DNA from: Cryomorphaceae bacterium MED-G14
Lineage (GTDB): Bacteria; Bacteroidota; Bacteroidia; Flavobacteriales; Flavobacteriaceae
Length of the DNA: 40,173 bases
Assembly (NCBI GenBank): GCA_002457715.1
Contig: NTKN01000006.1
Location: 1-40,173 of the forward strand
Direction of reading: 5' to 3'
Below, one piece after another: positions 1 through 8,604 of this stretch. The notes beneath the pieces were generated by a model. It saw only the letters and a program-made list of their open reading frames with translations. It did not search any database and was not told the origin of the DNA. Numbering within the stretch: the stretch's first letter is position 1; the number at the start of each line of letters is the position of its first letter. The translations under genes and the position numbers were made by a program.

Positions 1-1786
1 AAATCGTTTTTATTAAGTCGAAAGAATCCAACCCTCCAATAATAATACCGTCAACCACATCTTCAGAAATTATATTAAAGAATCTTCTATCATTATTAAT
101 TCTACTTTGAGCAATTAATTCCTCAAAATTATATTCAATTTCATCAGTTTCATATTTAAAATTAGAAAAACTTATATCACCTATTAAGTTTTCAAAATCA
201 TTACCTCTTAATTTTGTCACTATTAGTCCTGAAAGACTTGTGTTTGTTAGTTTAGATAATTTTAATTGAAATAAATTTGACTTTTCAATATTTGTAGTAA
301 AATCAAAATCAATAATATCATCAGTAAAATTTACTAATCCTGAAAAATTCATTTCTAAATTTTCATCATTTACTGAGAGATATCCATCAAATATTTTATT
401 ATTTACATTTCCTGAAATAATGATATCCTCATATTTATAATCATTGATATCTACATCAAAAATATTACCCTCAATTGACGTATTTAAAAATTCTTGAGTA
501 AAACCTCTACCATTAATTGAAAAATCAAAATTGGATTTACCTAAAAATGGAAGCCCAATTATCTTCGATAAATTAATATCTGATCCTTTAAAATCTCCAT
601 TATATTTTGCATTATCAATTAAAGTAAAATCAGAAAGTTGAAGGTTGGAAAAAACATTACCGTCTTTAGTAGATAAATCAAATGATGACTGAATCATCGC
701 ATCTGTGTAATATAAATCTCCTTTTAGTTTAAATAAACCAATTGATTTTAAAGATGAAGGAAGAATTGAACCAAAAATATTTGGAAAAACGCTTTCAAGT
801 TCAAGTGAAGATGAATTAAACTCATCAAATGAAATTTGAATTAATTTTGGAGTATTATCTACAAAATCAGACAGAACAACAGAGGATTGTAAGTAATTTT
901 CATTATCAGAAATTTGAATATTATTAAAAATCACTTTATTATTTTCCACTAAAAAATTGGATTGAACATCAAAAAGTTTAGGATTTGAATTTGAGATGAA
1001 ATCTGATGTATTAACTGTAGATTCTTCAAAAAAACCAGATATTTTAAAATCATTAGTATCAAACGGATCAAATATGTTAAATCCACCGTTAAAGTTTGAA
1101 TTATTTAAATTTAAATTAAAGTCATTGAACGAAAGAGTATTATTTTTAAATGAGACATTAGAATTTAATTTTGAAATTGAATAATCCCCATATTTAAAGT
1201 TGATATCACTTATATTAAGATTAAAATTATTATTAGAAACTTCTAGATCATCTAGATCTATATTAAATAAATCAATAATAAGTTTATTGTCATCTCTTAT
1301 TTTAAAATTCTTTAATTCTACATTATTAATGAAAGTGTTTTGTAAAGGAAAAATTAATGAATCACTGATTTTTAAATCAGTATTTAAATTTGATAATTCT
1401 AATAAATACTTAACATTTACAAATCCATCTATAAAATTTATGTTTCTAAAGTTATAATCCTCTTCATAAATTGCTTTTGATAAACTTATTGGATCAACTG
1501 AAAGTATTTCTGAGTAGATAATAGAGTCATTATTTTTGTTAAGTATTAAAAAATTTTTTAATGCAAACTTTCCGCTAAGACTAAAATCCACATCATCTAT
1601 ACTTAAGTTGTAGGATTTATTCTCAGAAAACTTATTAGATATTATTGACTGAATGTTATTTTCAATATATATGATAAATACAGACAGAACAAGAAACAAG
1701 AAAATTCCTATTAATTTAAATTTATGTTTTTTATATATGGTACTTCTATTTTTGATATGATATATTTTATATTTACAAAAAAACAA
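1..1786 (-). CDS. AsmA/TamB-like translocation and assembly protein, N-terminal part (cut by window edge)
   Basis: The minus strand is one uninterrupted reading frame from about 1786 to base 1, roughly 595 codons, and continues out of the window. It begins with a basic stretch and one membrane segment (IGIFLFLVLSVFIIYI), followed by long low-complexity beta-type sequence rich in N, D, S, F and I (for example DVDFSLSGKFALKNF). This pattern is typical of AsmA/TamB proteins, which bridge the inner and outer membranes and help outer-membrane protein or lipid transport. The gene lies divergent from tsaD, an arrangement I recall from Flavobacteriia. The diagnostic C-terminal TamB domain is outside the window, so the family rests on fold pattern and context. 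No ATG exists in frame between the stop at 1796-1798 and the membrane segment. The TTG at 1784-1786 is the most upstream usable start but lies only 5 bases from the tsaD start. Confidence 0.68.
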   Translation of the reverse strand, partial: MFFCKYKIYHIKNRSTIYKKHKFKLIGIFLFLVLSVFIIYIENNIQSIISNKFSENKSYNLSIDDVDFSLSGKFALKNFLILNKNNDSIIYSEILSVDPISLSKAIYEEDYNFRNINFIDGFVNVKYLLELSNLNTDLKISDSLIFPLQNTFINNVELKNFKIRDDNKLIIDLFNIDLDDLEVSNNNFNLNISDINFKYGDYSISKLNSNVSFKNNTLSFNDFNLNLNNSNFNGGFNIFDPFDTNDFKISGFFEESTVNTSDFISNSNPKLFDVQSNFLVENNKVIFNNIQISDNENYLQSSVVLSDFVDNTPKLIQISFDEFNSSSLELESVFPNIFGSILPSSLKSIGLFKLKGDLYYTDAMIQSSFDLSTKDGNVFSNLQLSDFTLIDNAKYNGDFKGSDINLSKIIGLPFLGKSNFDFSINGRGFTQEFLNTSIEGNIFDVDINDYKYEDIIISGNVNNKIFDGYLSVNDENLEMNFSGLVNFTDDIIDFDFTTNIEKSNLFQLKLSKLTNTSLSGLIVTKLRGNDFENLIGDISFSNFKYETDEIEYNFEELIAQSRINNDRRFFNIISEDVVDGIIIGGLDSFDLIKTI

Positions 1787-1791
1787 AAAAT

Positions 1792-2799
1792 ATGCCTATA
1801 AACATCCTTGGCATTGAATCTTCTTGTGATGAAACATCTGCTGCAGTAATATCTGACACTAAAATTCTATCAAATATCATTGCAAACCAAGAAGTTCATC
1901 AAAAATATGGTGGTGTTGTACCTGAGCTAGCATCTCGTGCTCATCAGAAAAATATAATTCCTGTTGTTGATAGAGCTCTAGCAGAAGCAAATATCGACAA
2001 AAAAGATCTAGATGCTATAGCATATACTAGAGGACCGGGATTACTTGGGTCTTTATTGGTTGGTTCATCTTTTGCAAAATCACTTTCACTTTCATTGAAT
2101 ATCCCATTGATTGAAGTTAATCATATGCAGGCTCATCTATTAGCTCATTTTATTAAAGATAATTCAGAAAACAAAACTAATTTTCCTTTTTTAGGTGTAA
2201 ATATTTCCGGAGGCCATACTCAAATAGTATTATGTAAAGATTATTTTGAAATGGAAATTATTGGAGAAACATTAGATGATTCGATTGGTGAAGCATATGA
2301 CAAATGTGGAAAAATGATGGGATTAAATTATCCTGCCGGACCAAAAATAGATGAATTTGCAAGAAAAGGCAATCCAACAAAGTTTAAATTTAGTATACCA
2401 AAAGTTTCAGGCTTAGACTTTAGTTTTAGTGGTCTAAAAACAAATTTTAAGCGATTTATTGAGGATAAAAGTTCAAGTGATAAATTATTTATTGAGGAAG
2501 AAAAAGAAAATATATGTTCTTCTTTACAAGAAACAATTACTAAAATATTAGTAGATAAAATCATACAAGCAAGCAAAAATACCGGAATAAAAAATATTGT
2601 TTTTGGTGGAGGTGTTTCTGCAAATTCAAGAATTCGAGAATCTGCAAACAGAGAATTAAAAAAATTTAAATTATTTTTTCCTAAAATAGAATATACAACA
2701 GATAATGCTGCAATGATAGCAATTGTTGGATATTTAAAGTATCGAGCAAAAAAATTTACCAACTATAATGTTGAATCAAAAGCAAGATATGATATATGA
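1792..2799 (+). CDS. tsaD: tRNA N6-threonylcarbamoyladenosine transferase TsaD
   Basis: TsaD transfers threonylcarbamoyl from TC-AMP to A37 of tRNAs that read ANN codons, working in the cytoplasm with TsaB and TsaE. The 335-residue protein has the usual family length. Visible landmarks are the N-terminal ASKHA motif GIESSCDETSAAV, the YGGVVPELASRAH block, RGPGLLGSLLVG, the metal-binding HMQAH (family pattern HMxxH), ISGGHTQ, SIGEAYDKCGKMMGL with YPAGPKID, and the C-terminal GGGVSANSRIRE and TTDNAAMIA. The start is ATG at 1792. Its stop overlaps the next start in an ATGA, so it is probably cotranscribed and translationally coupled with rsmE. Nothing looks damaged. Confidence 0.97.
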   Translation: MPINILGIESSCDETSAAVISDTKILSNIIANQEVHQKYGGVVPELASRAHQKNIIPVVDRALAEANIDKKDLDAIAYTRGPGLLGSLLVGSSFAKSLSLSLNIPLIEVNHMQAHLLAHFIKDNSENKTNFPFLGVNISGGHTQIVLCKDYFEMEIIGETLDDSIGEAYDKCGKMMGLNYPAGPKIDEFARKGNPTKFKFSIPKVSGLDFSFSGLKTNFKRFIEDKSSSDKLFIEEEKENICSSLQETITKILVDKIIQASKNTGIKNIVFGGGVSANSRIRESANRELKKFKLFFPKIEYTTDNAAMIAIVGYLKYRAKKFTNYNVESKARYDI

Positions 2800-3497
2800 G
2801 TGAGCTATTTTTCAAACAAGATTTATCAGAAAATATTAATGAGTTTTCTTTAAAGCCTGAGGAATCAAAACACATTCTAAAATCTCTTAGAAAAAAAGAA
2901 GGTGATTACTTAACTTTCACAAATGGAAATGGTTTAAAATTCAATACAATTTTAGAAAAATCTAGTAGCAAAAAATGCAATTTTAGAGTATTGAATTTTG
3001 ACAAAGTTAATGATAATGAGAATTTACATATTGCAATTTCAGTCTTAAAATTACCAAGTAGATTTGAAAATTTTTTAGAGAAAGTCACTGAAATTGGAGT
3101 CAGCGAAATAAGTCCCATTATTTGTGAGAGAACTGTCAAAAAAAATTTAAATTTTGACAGATGTATTAGAATATTAATTTCAGCAATGAAGCAATCATAT
3201 AAATTTAAACTTCCCCAATTTAACAAAATGCAAGACTTTAATAGTTTTATGAAAGCACGGGATGAAAAAGTTAAACTATTGGCAACATGTGAAGAAGTTG
3301 AAAAAAATAAATTATTTGAATCATTCTCAAAAAACCAAAAAAATTTAATTATGATTGGTCCAGAGGGAGATTTTACAAAAAATGAAATTGAAAATGCGAT
3401 AAATCATGATTTTAAATTAGTTTCTTTAGGAAAAAATAGGCTTCGAGCAGAAACTGCTGGAATATACTCATGTGCTGCATTTTCTATGATTAAGTAA
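2796..3497 (+). CDS. rsmE: 16S rRNA (uracil-1498-N3)-methyltransferase RsmE
   Basis: This SPOUT-class methyltransferase uses S-adenosylmethionine to methylate N3 of U1498 in 16S rRNA. The 233 residues match the family length. Conserved features are HILKSLRKKEGD near the N-terminus (PUA-like part), the central EKVTEIGVSEISPIICERTV, and the knotted SAM site: IGPEGDFTKNEIE and SLGKNRLRAETAG near the C-terminus. The start ATG overlaps the tsaD stop by four bases, and the stop is 12 bases before the next gene, so tsaD, rsmE and the permease gene look like one transcript. Confidence 0.96.
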   Translation: MSELFFKQDLSENINEFSLKPEESKHILKSLRKKEGDYLTFTNGNGLKFNTILEKSSSKKCNFRVLNFDKVNDNENLHIAISVLKLPSRFENFLEKVTEIGVSEISPIICERTVKKNLNFDRCIRILISAMKQSYKFKLPQFNKMQDFNSFMKARDEKVKLLATCEEVEKNKLFESFSKNQKNLIMIGPEGDFTKNEIENAINHDFKLVSLGKNRLRAETAGIYSCAAFSMIK

Positions 3498-3509
3498 TAT
3501 ATTTGTCTT

Positions 3510-4598
3510 ATGAATAAGGTTGATTATACATCTACAATTTTAAAAACCCTTTTATACCTTTCTGGAATTGGTTTAGTTTTGTATATAGTAACTCAAGTAA
3601 AAGTTGTAATTGCATATATTATAATTGCCTCCATTCTATCATTAATTTTCAGACCTGTTTTTGATTTTGTAAATGAAAAGTTAAAACTTAACCATACATT
3701 ATCTTCCATTTTTACTTTACTAGTTGTAATAATGATTTTTGTAGGTATTATATCATTACTTATTCCAATAGTTTTAGAGCAGGGTAAAAATCTCTCATTA
3801 TTAAACGTTAATAATTTTGAAATAAAAGTTAATGCACTATTTGATGAATTAACTTTTTATTTATCAAGTTATAACATAGATTTTGACAATACATTAATAG
3901 ATTTTAATACATTATCAAAAGCAAGTATTGAAACAATTCCTCAAATTCTAAATTCTGTAGGAAGCGTTCTTGGATCTTTTACAATGGGTGTGCTTTCTGT
4001 ATTATTTATTACTTTTTTCTTTCTAAGAGATAGCATAAAAATTGAAAAGTGGGTTATATTACTATTTCCTACAAAAGTTCAAAAAAGAGCTAATAAATCA
4101 GTTTCAGTAATAAAAAACTTACTATCTAGATATTTTAGAGGATTAATAATTCAAATATCTATACTTTTTGTTTTTTACACAATACTACTTTTAATTTTCA
4201 AAGTAGAAGACGCTGTTGTAATTGCATTTTTATGTGCATTATTAAATTTAATTCCTTATATCGGACCAATTATAGGGCTAGTATTAATGACATTTCTAAC
4301 GATGACAAGTAACTTGGGGCTTGATTTTAGTTCTGTTATCGTTCCTAAAACCATTTATATTAGTATTGGTTATATTATTGCTCAACTAATTGATAATTTC
4401 TTTAGTCAGCCGTATATTTTTTCAAATTCAGTAAAATCTCATCCCTTAGAAATTTTTATTATTATTCTAGTTGGCGGTTTTTTATTTGGAATCAGCGGAA
4501 TGATAATAGCTATCCCAATGTATACTGCAATCAAGGTTATTGGAAAGGTTTTTTATAGTGAGAATAAGTTTATTAAAAAACTAACAAAAAACATCTAA
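3510..4598 (+). CDS. AI-2E family (PerM-like) membrane permease
   Basis: This is a 362-residue polytopic inner-membrane protein with about eight hydrophobic segments: two at residues 12-45, one near 67-90, one near 150-175, a cluster at 200-285 and a last group at 295-345. The family landmarks include the central FFLRD after a membrane segment, and NLIPYIGPIIG followed by HPLEIFIIILVGG and GISGMIIAIP near the C-terminus. These define the AI-2E/PerM/TqsA family, whose members have been linked to autoinducer export or ion efflux, but the substrate cannot be told from sequence. It follows rsmE by 12 bases on the same strand and precedes tRNA-Ser. Confidence 0.9.
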   Translation: MNKVDYTSTILKTLLYLSGIGLVLYIVTQVKVVIAYIIIASILSLIFRPVFDFVNEKLKLNHTLSSIFTLLVVIMIFVGIISLLIPIVLEQGKNLSLLNVNNFEIKVNALFDELTFYLSSYNIDFDNTLIDFNTLSKASIETIPQILNSVGSVLGSFTMGVLSVLFITFFFLRDSIKIEKWVILLFPTKVQKRANKSVSVIKNLLSRYFRGLIIQISILFVFYTILLLIFKVEDAVVIAFLCALLNLIPYIGPIIGLVLMTFLTMTSNLGLDFSSVIVPKTIYISIGYIIAQLIDNFFSQPYIFSNSVKSHPLEIFIIILVGGFLFGISGMIIAIPMYTAIKVIGKVFYSENKFIKKLTKNI

Positions 4599-4627
4599 TT
4601 ATATTTTTTCAAATTGAATTGAAAACT

Positions 4628-4635
4628 TAAATTTG
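4628..4635 (+). promoter_or_regulatory. -7 promoter element of tRNA-Ser
   Basis: TAAATTTG is a perfect match to the Bacteroidota -7 consensus TAnnTTTG and ends 10 bases before the tRNA. No good TTTG -33 element is seen at the expected distance, only a T-rich stretch near 4604-4609. Confidence 0.55.
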
Positions 4636-4645
4636 AACTCATTTT

Positions 4646-4729
4646 GGAGAGGTGCCAGAGTGGTAATGGAGCAGATTGCTAATCTGTCGACGGGTAACTG
4701 TCGCCGGGGTTCGAATCCCCGTCTCTCCG
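4646..4729 (+). tRNA. tRNA-Ser(GCT)
   Basis: A type II tRNA with acceptor stem GGAGAGG/TCTCTCC (last pair G-U), discriminator G, anticodon stem AGATT/AATCT around a loop with anticodon GCT, a long variable arm (TGTCGACGGGTAACTGTCG) and T-arm CGGGGTTCGAATCCCCG. It reads AGC and AGU. CCA is not encoded. It sits at the junction between core genes and the sulfatase/xylan region. Confidence 0.96.
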
Positions 4730-4732
4730 CAA

Positions 4733-4769
4733 AACCCTTGTGAATTATTGATTTGCAAGGGGTTTTTTG
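4733..4769 (+). terminator. Terminator after tRNA-Ser
   Basis: The stem CCCTTG (4735-4740) pairs with CAAGGG (4756-4761) across a 15-base loop and is followed by six T. It ends the tRNA-Ser transcript and faces the end of the minus-strand sulfatase gene. Confidence 0.7.
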
Positions 4770-4780
4770 TAATTTAAAAT

Positions 4781-6235
4781 TTAATAATCAGCTCCTATAT
4801 TACTTTTTTCAACTGACAAATTCCAGTCATTGTAAAGAATATTAAGAGCATTCAACTTGTTGGGGTTTATTTTAGATATATCTTTTTTTTCACCAAAATC
4901 TTTTTTTAAGTTATAAAGTTGAAGGGGTTCCCCAGAAACACCATACAATTTGAAATCATTATCTATTACTGCAAATTGTTTTTTATACTTAAAAAACAAA
5001 GGTTTAGTTCTTTTTAATTTTTTATTAGTCAAATATTTCATAATATCTTCTCCATCAAAGGGACGTTGATATTCTTTCAAATCAAAACCAAGAATAGTTG
5101 CAATTGTTGGAAAATAATCGGACGTAAAACAAGGAACATCAACTTTAGTTCCAGCTTGAATTTGAGATGGCCATTCTACAATACCAGGAACTCTAATTCC
5201 ACCCTCATACAGACTTCTTTTTCTCCCGCGTAATCCATTGGTTAACCCTTGAGCTCTATCAAATGGAATATTTTCATTCCTAACTTCTAATGAAGTTTCA
5301 GGACCATTATCAGAGTTATAAAAAATCAATGTATTTTCAGATATTCCAAGATTTTTAAGTTTTTTTCTTAAACGTCCAACCTGTTTGTCTAAGGCAGATA
5401 TAACACCATAATAATGCTGTTGGTCTTCACTAAGTTCTGAATAAAGAGATTTGTATTTTTTTCCAGTCAAAACAGGTAAATGAGGAGCATGAAACCATAT
5501 CACAGATAAAAATTTTTGTTTTTGGGATGCCGATTCTTCAATAAAAGGGATTACACGGTCCATAATAATTTTTGAATCATCACCATTGAGATTTTGACTA
5601 ACTCTTTTACCTGGACCTATCCAGTATGAAGTTCCAAAAAACTCTCCCTCAACAAGACTTGATTTAACATCACCAGCAGATTTGTTTGGTGTAATCATTG
5701 GGTCCCATGTTGGAACTTTAGATTCAGTAGCAAAACTAACATCAAAACCATGATTCCATGGTGGAGCATAATGAATTTGATTCTCTTTTTTTCCTCCTCT
5801 ATTAGCATCAAGAAAATCAACACTAAGTGTACCTAAATGCCATTTACCAAAAAAACCTGTTCTATATCCTTTTTTCTTAACCATTTCAGCGATTGTTATC
5901 TCTTTATCAATAATATGACCACAATTAGCACTACAAATACCCATTCGTTCTGGATGTCTACCAGTCATAACACTTGCTCTTGTTGGGGAACAAACTGGAC
6001 TAGCAGAATAAAAACGATTAAAAACAACTCCACCTTTAGCCATTTCGTCTAGATTTGGTGTGCTTAGATAAGGATGATTATTGTATGAAACATCTCCCCA
6101 GCCTTGGTCATCTGTCATAATCAATATGATATTTGGATGATCCTCTTTTTGACAAGAAAAAATCATAAATAGGATAACATTAAATAAAATATACTTAATG
6201 TTTTTGATGGTTTTTTTTTTTTTGAATATCACCAA
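4781..6235 (-). CDS. Sulfatase (arylsulfatase family S1), lipoprotein
   Basis: This type I sulfatase hydrolyses sulfate esters, probably on a sulfated polysaccharide. Residues 8-28 form a lipoprotein signal ending in MIFSC with Cys28. The metal-binding DDQGWGD is at 42-48. The formylglycine motif CSPTR has its Cys at residue 82, so a formylglycine-generating enzyme must act on it, and GKWHLG lies near 126-131. The C-terminal DYFPTIATILG, DGEDIMKYL and PLQLYNLKKD are typical of the family. The residues after the lipid Cys are QKED, an acidic pattern resembling surface-export signals of Bacteroidota lipoproteins. The first usable codon is TTG at 6235 followed by GTG. No in-frame ATG precedes the signal, and codons 5-9 consist of a 13-base A run. 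The substrate is unknown. Confidence 0.93.
   Translation of the reverse strand: MVIFKKKKTIKNIKYILFNVILFMIFSCQKEDHPNIILIMTDDQGWGDVSYNNHPYLSTPNLDEMAKGGVVFNRFYSASPVCSPTRASVMTGRHPERMGICSANCGHIIDKEITIAEMVKKKGYRTGFFGKWHLGTLSVDFLDANRGGKKENQIHYAPPWNHGFDVSFATESKVPTWDPMITPNKSAGDVKSSLVEGEFFGTSYWIGPGKRVSQNLNGDDSKIIMDRVIPFIEESASQKQKFLSVIWFHAPHLPVLTGKKYKSLYSELSEDQQHYYGVISALDKQVGRLRKKLKNLGISENTLIFYNSDNGPETSLEVRNENIPFDRAQGLTNGLRGRKRSLYEGGIRVPGIVEWPSQIQAGTKVDVPCFTSDYFPTIATILGFDLKEYQRPFDGEDIMKYLTNKKLKRTKPLFFKYKKQFAVIDNDFKLYGVSGEPLQLYNLKKDFGEKKDISKINPNKLNALNILYNDWNLSVEKSNIGADY
6211..6223. repeat. 13-base poly-T/poly-A tract at the 5' end of a sulfatase gene
   Basis: Thirteen consecutive T on the plus strand encode the lysine run at codons 5-9 of the minus-strand sulfatase. 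An ATG at 6267-6269 (minus) is one base out of phase, and loss of one A would join it to the sulfatase frame. The tract could slip in replication or transcription. Confidence 0.9.
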
Positions 6236-6303
6236 ATAAAGTTATTGAAAAAATTGTCAAGATTATCATTATTATTTAACTTCAAAATACAATAGAAAAT
6301 TAT

Positions 6304-7383
6304 ATGAAAAGAAGATTTTTTAATAAGACATTAAGTACGTCTGTAACTGGACTAACATTAGCTGCAAATTTTATTTCAAATGTTAAGAAAACTAAAAAAC
6401 TTGGTGTGGCATTAGTAGGATTAGGAAGTTACTCTGAAAAAGCTTTAGGTCCTGCGCTTTTAGAAACTAAACTATGTGAGCTCAAAGGTATTGTAACTGG
6501 TACACCAGAAAAGGAAATAATTTGGCAAAAAAAATATAATTTAAACGATAATAGTATTTATAATTATCAAAATTTTGATTCAATTTCTAATGATAAAAAC
6601 ATTGATATAATATATATTGTTTTACCTAATAGTATGCACAAAGAATATACTATTAGAGCTTTAGAAGCAGGTAAACATGTAATTTGTGAAAAACCGTTTG
6701 CTTTAAATGCCTCCGAGGCCATGGAGATGATCAGAATAAGTAAAAAAGTTAAAAAAGAGCTTTTTGTTGGCTATAGACTTCATTATGAACCCCATCATTT
6801 ACATTTAATTGATATTTGTAAAAAAGAGGAATATGGTAAATTAAAAATTATAAATGCTGCATTTGGATTTAACATGAGAAACAAAGATCATTGGAAACTT
6901 AAAAAATCTTTTGGTGGTGGTGCTTTAATGGATGTCGGAGTTTATGCTATTCAAGCTGCCAGGTATTCATCTGGTGAGGAACCTATTTCTATCAATGCTA
7001 AAGAATATAAGACTGATTTAAAAAGATTTAAAGATGTTGATGAAACTATTACTTGGACAATGAACTTTAAAAGTGGAAAAATTGCTAATTGTACAACATC
7101 ATTTTCTTCAAACTTAAATTATTTACATCTAGCTTTTGAAAGAGGATATGCAAAACTTAACCCAGCTTACGGATGGAGAGGAGTCTCTGGAATGACCTCT
7201 AACCAAAAATTATCATTTCCTAGAATCAATCAACAAGCTGCTCAAATGGATGGCATTTGTAAATTTTTAGTTAATGATATACCTCATAACAACGTTGGCG
7301 GAGATGAAGGATTAAAAGACATGATAATTATTGATAAAATATTTGAGTCAGTTAAGAAAAATGGAGAAACTATTTTTATTTAA
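6304..7383 (+). CDS. Gfo/Idh/MocA family oxidoreductase with Tat-like signal
   Basis: This is a predicted NAD(P)-dependent sugar dehydrogenase or oxidoreductase of 359 residues. The N-terminus MKRRFFNKTLS followed by a hydrophobic stretch resembles a twin-arginine export signal, which would place it in the periplasm with a bound cofactor. The Rossmann motif is VALVGLGSYS at 35-44, and the catalytic EKP is at 129-131. A GGGALMDVGVYAIQAARY segment resembles glucose-fructose oxidoreductases. The protein is 24 bases upstream of the metallophosphoesterase gene on the same strand and divergent from the sulfatase gene. The substrate is not predictable. It belongs to the same superfamily as the two Tat-type paralogues at 29.7-32.4 kb but is shorter. 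Confidence 0.88.
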   Translation: MKRRFFNKTLSTSVTGLTLAANFISNVKKTKKLGVALVGLGSYSEKALGPALLETKLCELKGIVTGTPEKEIIWQKKYNLNDNSIYNYQNFDSISNDKNIDIIYIVLPNSMHKEYTIRALEAGKHVICEKPFALNASEAMEMIRISKKVKKELFVGYRLHYEPHHLHLIDICKKEEYGKLKIINAAFGFNMRNKDHWKLKKSFGGGALMDVGVYAIQAARYSSGEEPISINAKEYKTDLKRFKDVDETITWTMNFKSGKIANCTTSFSSNLNYLHLAFERGYAKLNPAYGWRGVSGMTSNQKLSFPRINQQAAQMDGICKFLVNDIPHNNVGGDEGLKDMIIIDKIFESVKKNGETIFI

Positions 7384-7407
7384 TTTTACCTGCTCTTTAG
7401 ATAAATA

Positions 7408-8604
7408 ATGATTCTGTTTTTTTTCTTATTTCTAATTTTATTTGAATTCTATGCATACAGATCAATTAAATTAGTATTTAAATCAAATTTGAAAAACTTG
7501 TATATAATCACTAATGCAATTATATACTTACTTTTTTTTAGCTATATTTTTTTATTTTATGAAGGTAAATTCAATGCTTTTTTCTCATATAATTTTACGA
7601 TAATATTTATACTATTTATTTGTAAATCAATAATTATTTTATTTCTTTTCTTAGAGGATATACTCAGACTTGTAGGTGTCTTTTTTAATATAATTCAAAC
7701 AAAAAAAAAAATAGATCTTAGCAGAAGAAAGTTTATTAGTAAAACCGCGTTATTTCTAGGAGCTATACCAGTTCCTATAATGCTTCATGGTGTTTTTAAA
7801 GGAAGGTATAATTATAAAGTTGTTAAACACATTATAAAATATAAAGATCTTCCAAAAAATTTTGATGGTTATAAAATCACCCACATTTCAGATTTTCATT
7901 GTGGAAGTTTTGAAAAAAGAAAGAAAATTGAATATGCAATGAATTTAATTAATGAACAAAACTCAGATATAATTTTATTTACTGGTGATTTTGTTAATAA
8001 CACTTACGATGAAATAATTCCTTGGAAAAATACTTTTAAAAAGTTAAAAGCTAAACATGGGAAGTATTCCGTCCTAGGAAATCATGATTATGGTGATTAT
8101 TATAATTGGTCATCTGAAGATGATAAAAAAGAAAATTTTAAGAATTTAATAAAGATTCAAAATGAAATGGGTTTCAAGATACTGATGAATGAATCAATAT
8201 ATATTAGTAAAGAAAATGAAAAGATTGCTTTAATCGGTGTTGAAAATTGGGGAGATAGATTTAAAAAAAATGGAGATATTGATAAGGCTATTAGCAATAT
8301 CGATCAAAATGATTTTAAAGTTTTAATGAGTCATGACCCATCACACTGGGAGAAAAAAATTATTGACCATGATGAACACTTTCATCTTACACTTTCAGGA
8401 CATACCCATGGTTTACAGTTTGGTATTGAAATTCCCGGTTTAATAAAATGGAGTCCTGTGAAATATAGATATAAATATTGGGCCGGAGTCTATGAAAATA
8501 AATCTCAATTTATTAATGTTAACAGGGGTTTTGGAGTTCTTGGTTTTCCAGGAAGGGTTGGAATTTGGCCAGAAATAAGCGTAATTGAATTGAAAAAAAG
8601 TTAG
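7408..8604 (+). CDS. Membrane-anchored calcineurin-like metallophosphoesterase
   Basis: A 398-residue protein with three membrane segments in residues 1-90, a fourth hydrophobic stretch near 112-130, and a C-terminal metallophosphoesterase domain from about residue 155. Metal-binding motifs in order are ISDFHCG (D162, H164), TGDF (193-196), GNHDYGD (224-230), SHDPSHW and SGHTHG. The arrangement resembles the YaeI-like phosphodiesterases that act on lipid-linked phosphates, but the real substrate is unknown. The segment SRRKFISKTALFLG before the last hydrophobic stretch looks like a Tat motif placed internally. Eleven consecutive A at 7701-7711 lie in the coding region. The TAG stop overlaps the stop of the convergent GH10 gene by four bases. 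Confidence 0.9.
   Translation: MILFFFLFLILFEFYAYRSIKLVFKSNLKNLYIITNAIIYLLFFSYIFLFYEGKFNAFFSYNFTIIFILFICKSIIILFLFLEDILRLVGVFFNIIQTKKKIDLSRRKFISKTALFLGAIPVPIMLHGVFKGRYNYKVVKHIIKYKDLPKNFDGYKITHISDFHCGSFEKRKKIEYAMNLINEQNSDIILFTGDFVNNTYDEIIPWKNTFKKLKAKHGKYSVLGNHDYGDYYNWSSEDDKKENFKNLIKIQNEMGFKILMNESIYISKENEKIALIGVENWGDRFKKNGDIDKAISNIDQNDFKVLMSHDPSHWEKKIIDHDEHFHLTLSGHTHGLQFGIEIPGLIKWSPVKYRYKYWAGVYENKSQFINVNRGFGVLGFPGRVGIWPEISVIELKKS

Noticed and set aside
996-1457. Two short plus-strand open frames (996-1184 and 1200-1457)
   Set aside because: They lie wholly opposite the long uninterrupted TamB-like frame, have low-complexity composition, and no recognisable domain.
2328-2762. Minus-strand open frame within tsaD (144 codons)
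   Set aside because: It is the shadow of the well-conserved tsaD reading frame and shows no family motif of its own.
4646-4729. Integration site (att) formed by the 3' end of tRNA-Ser
   Set aside because: I found no second copy of its T-arm/acceptor sequence in the window and no integrase gene; the same holds for tRNA-Arg and both tRNA-Pro genes.
7701-7711. 11-base A tract in the metallophosphoesterase gene as a phase switch
   Set aside because: Slippage would only truncate the protein, no alternative start is linked by it, and A runs of this size are expected in such an AT-rich lysine-coding sequence.
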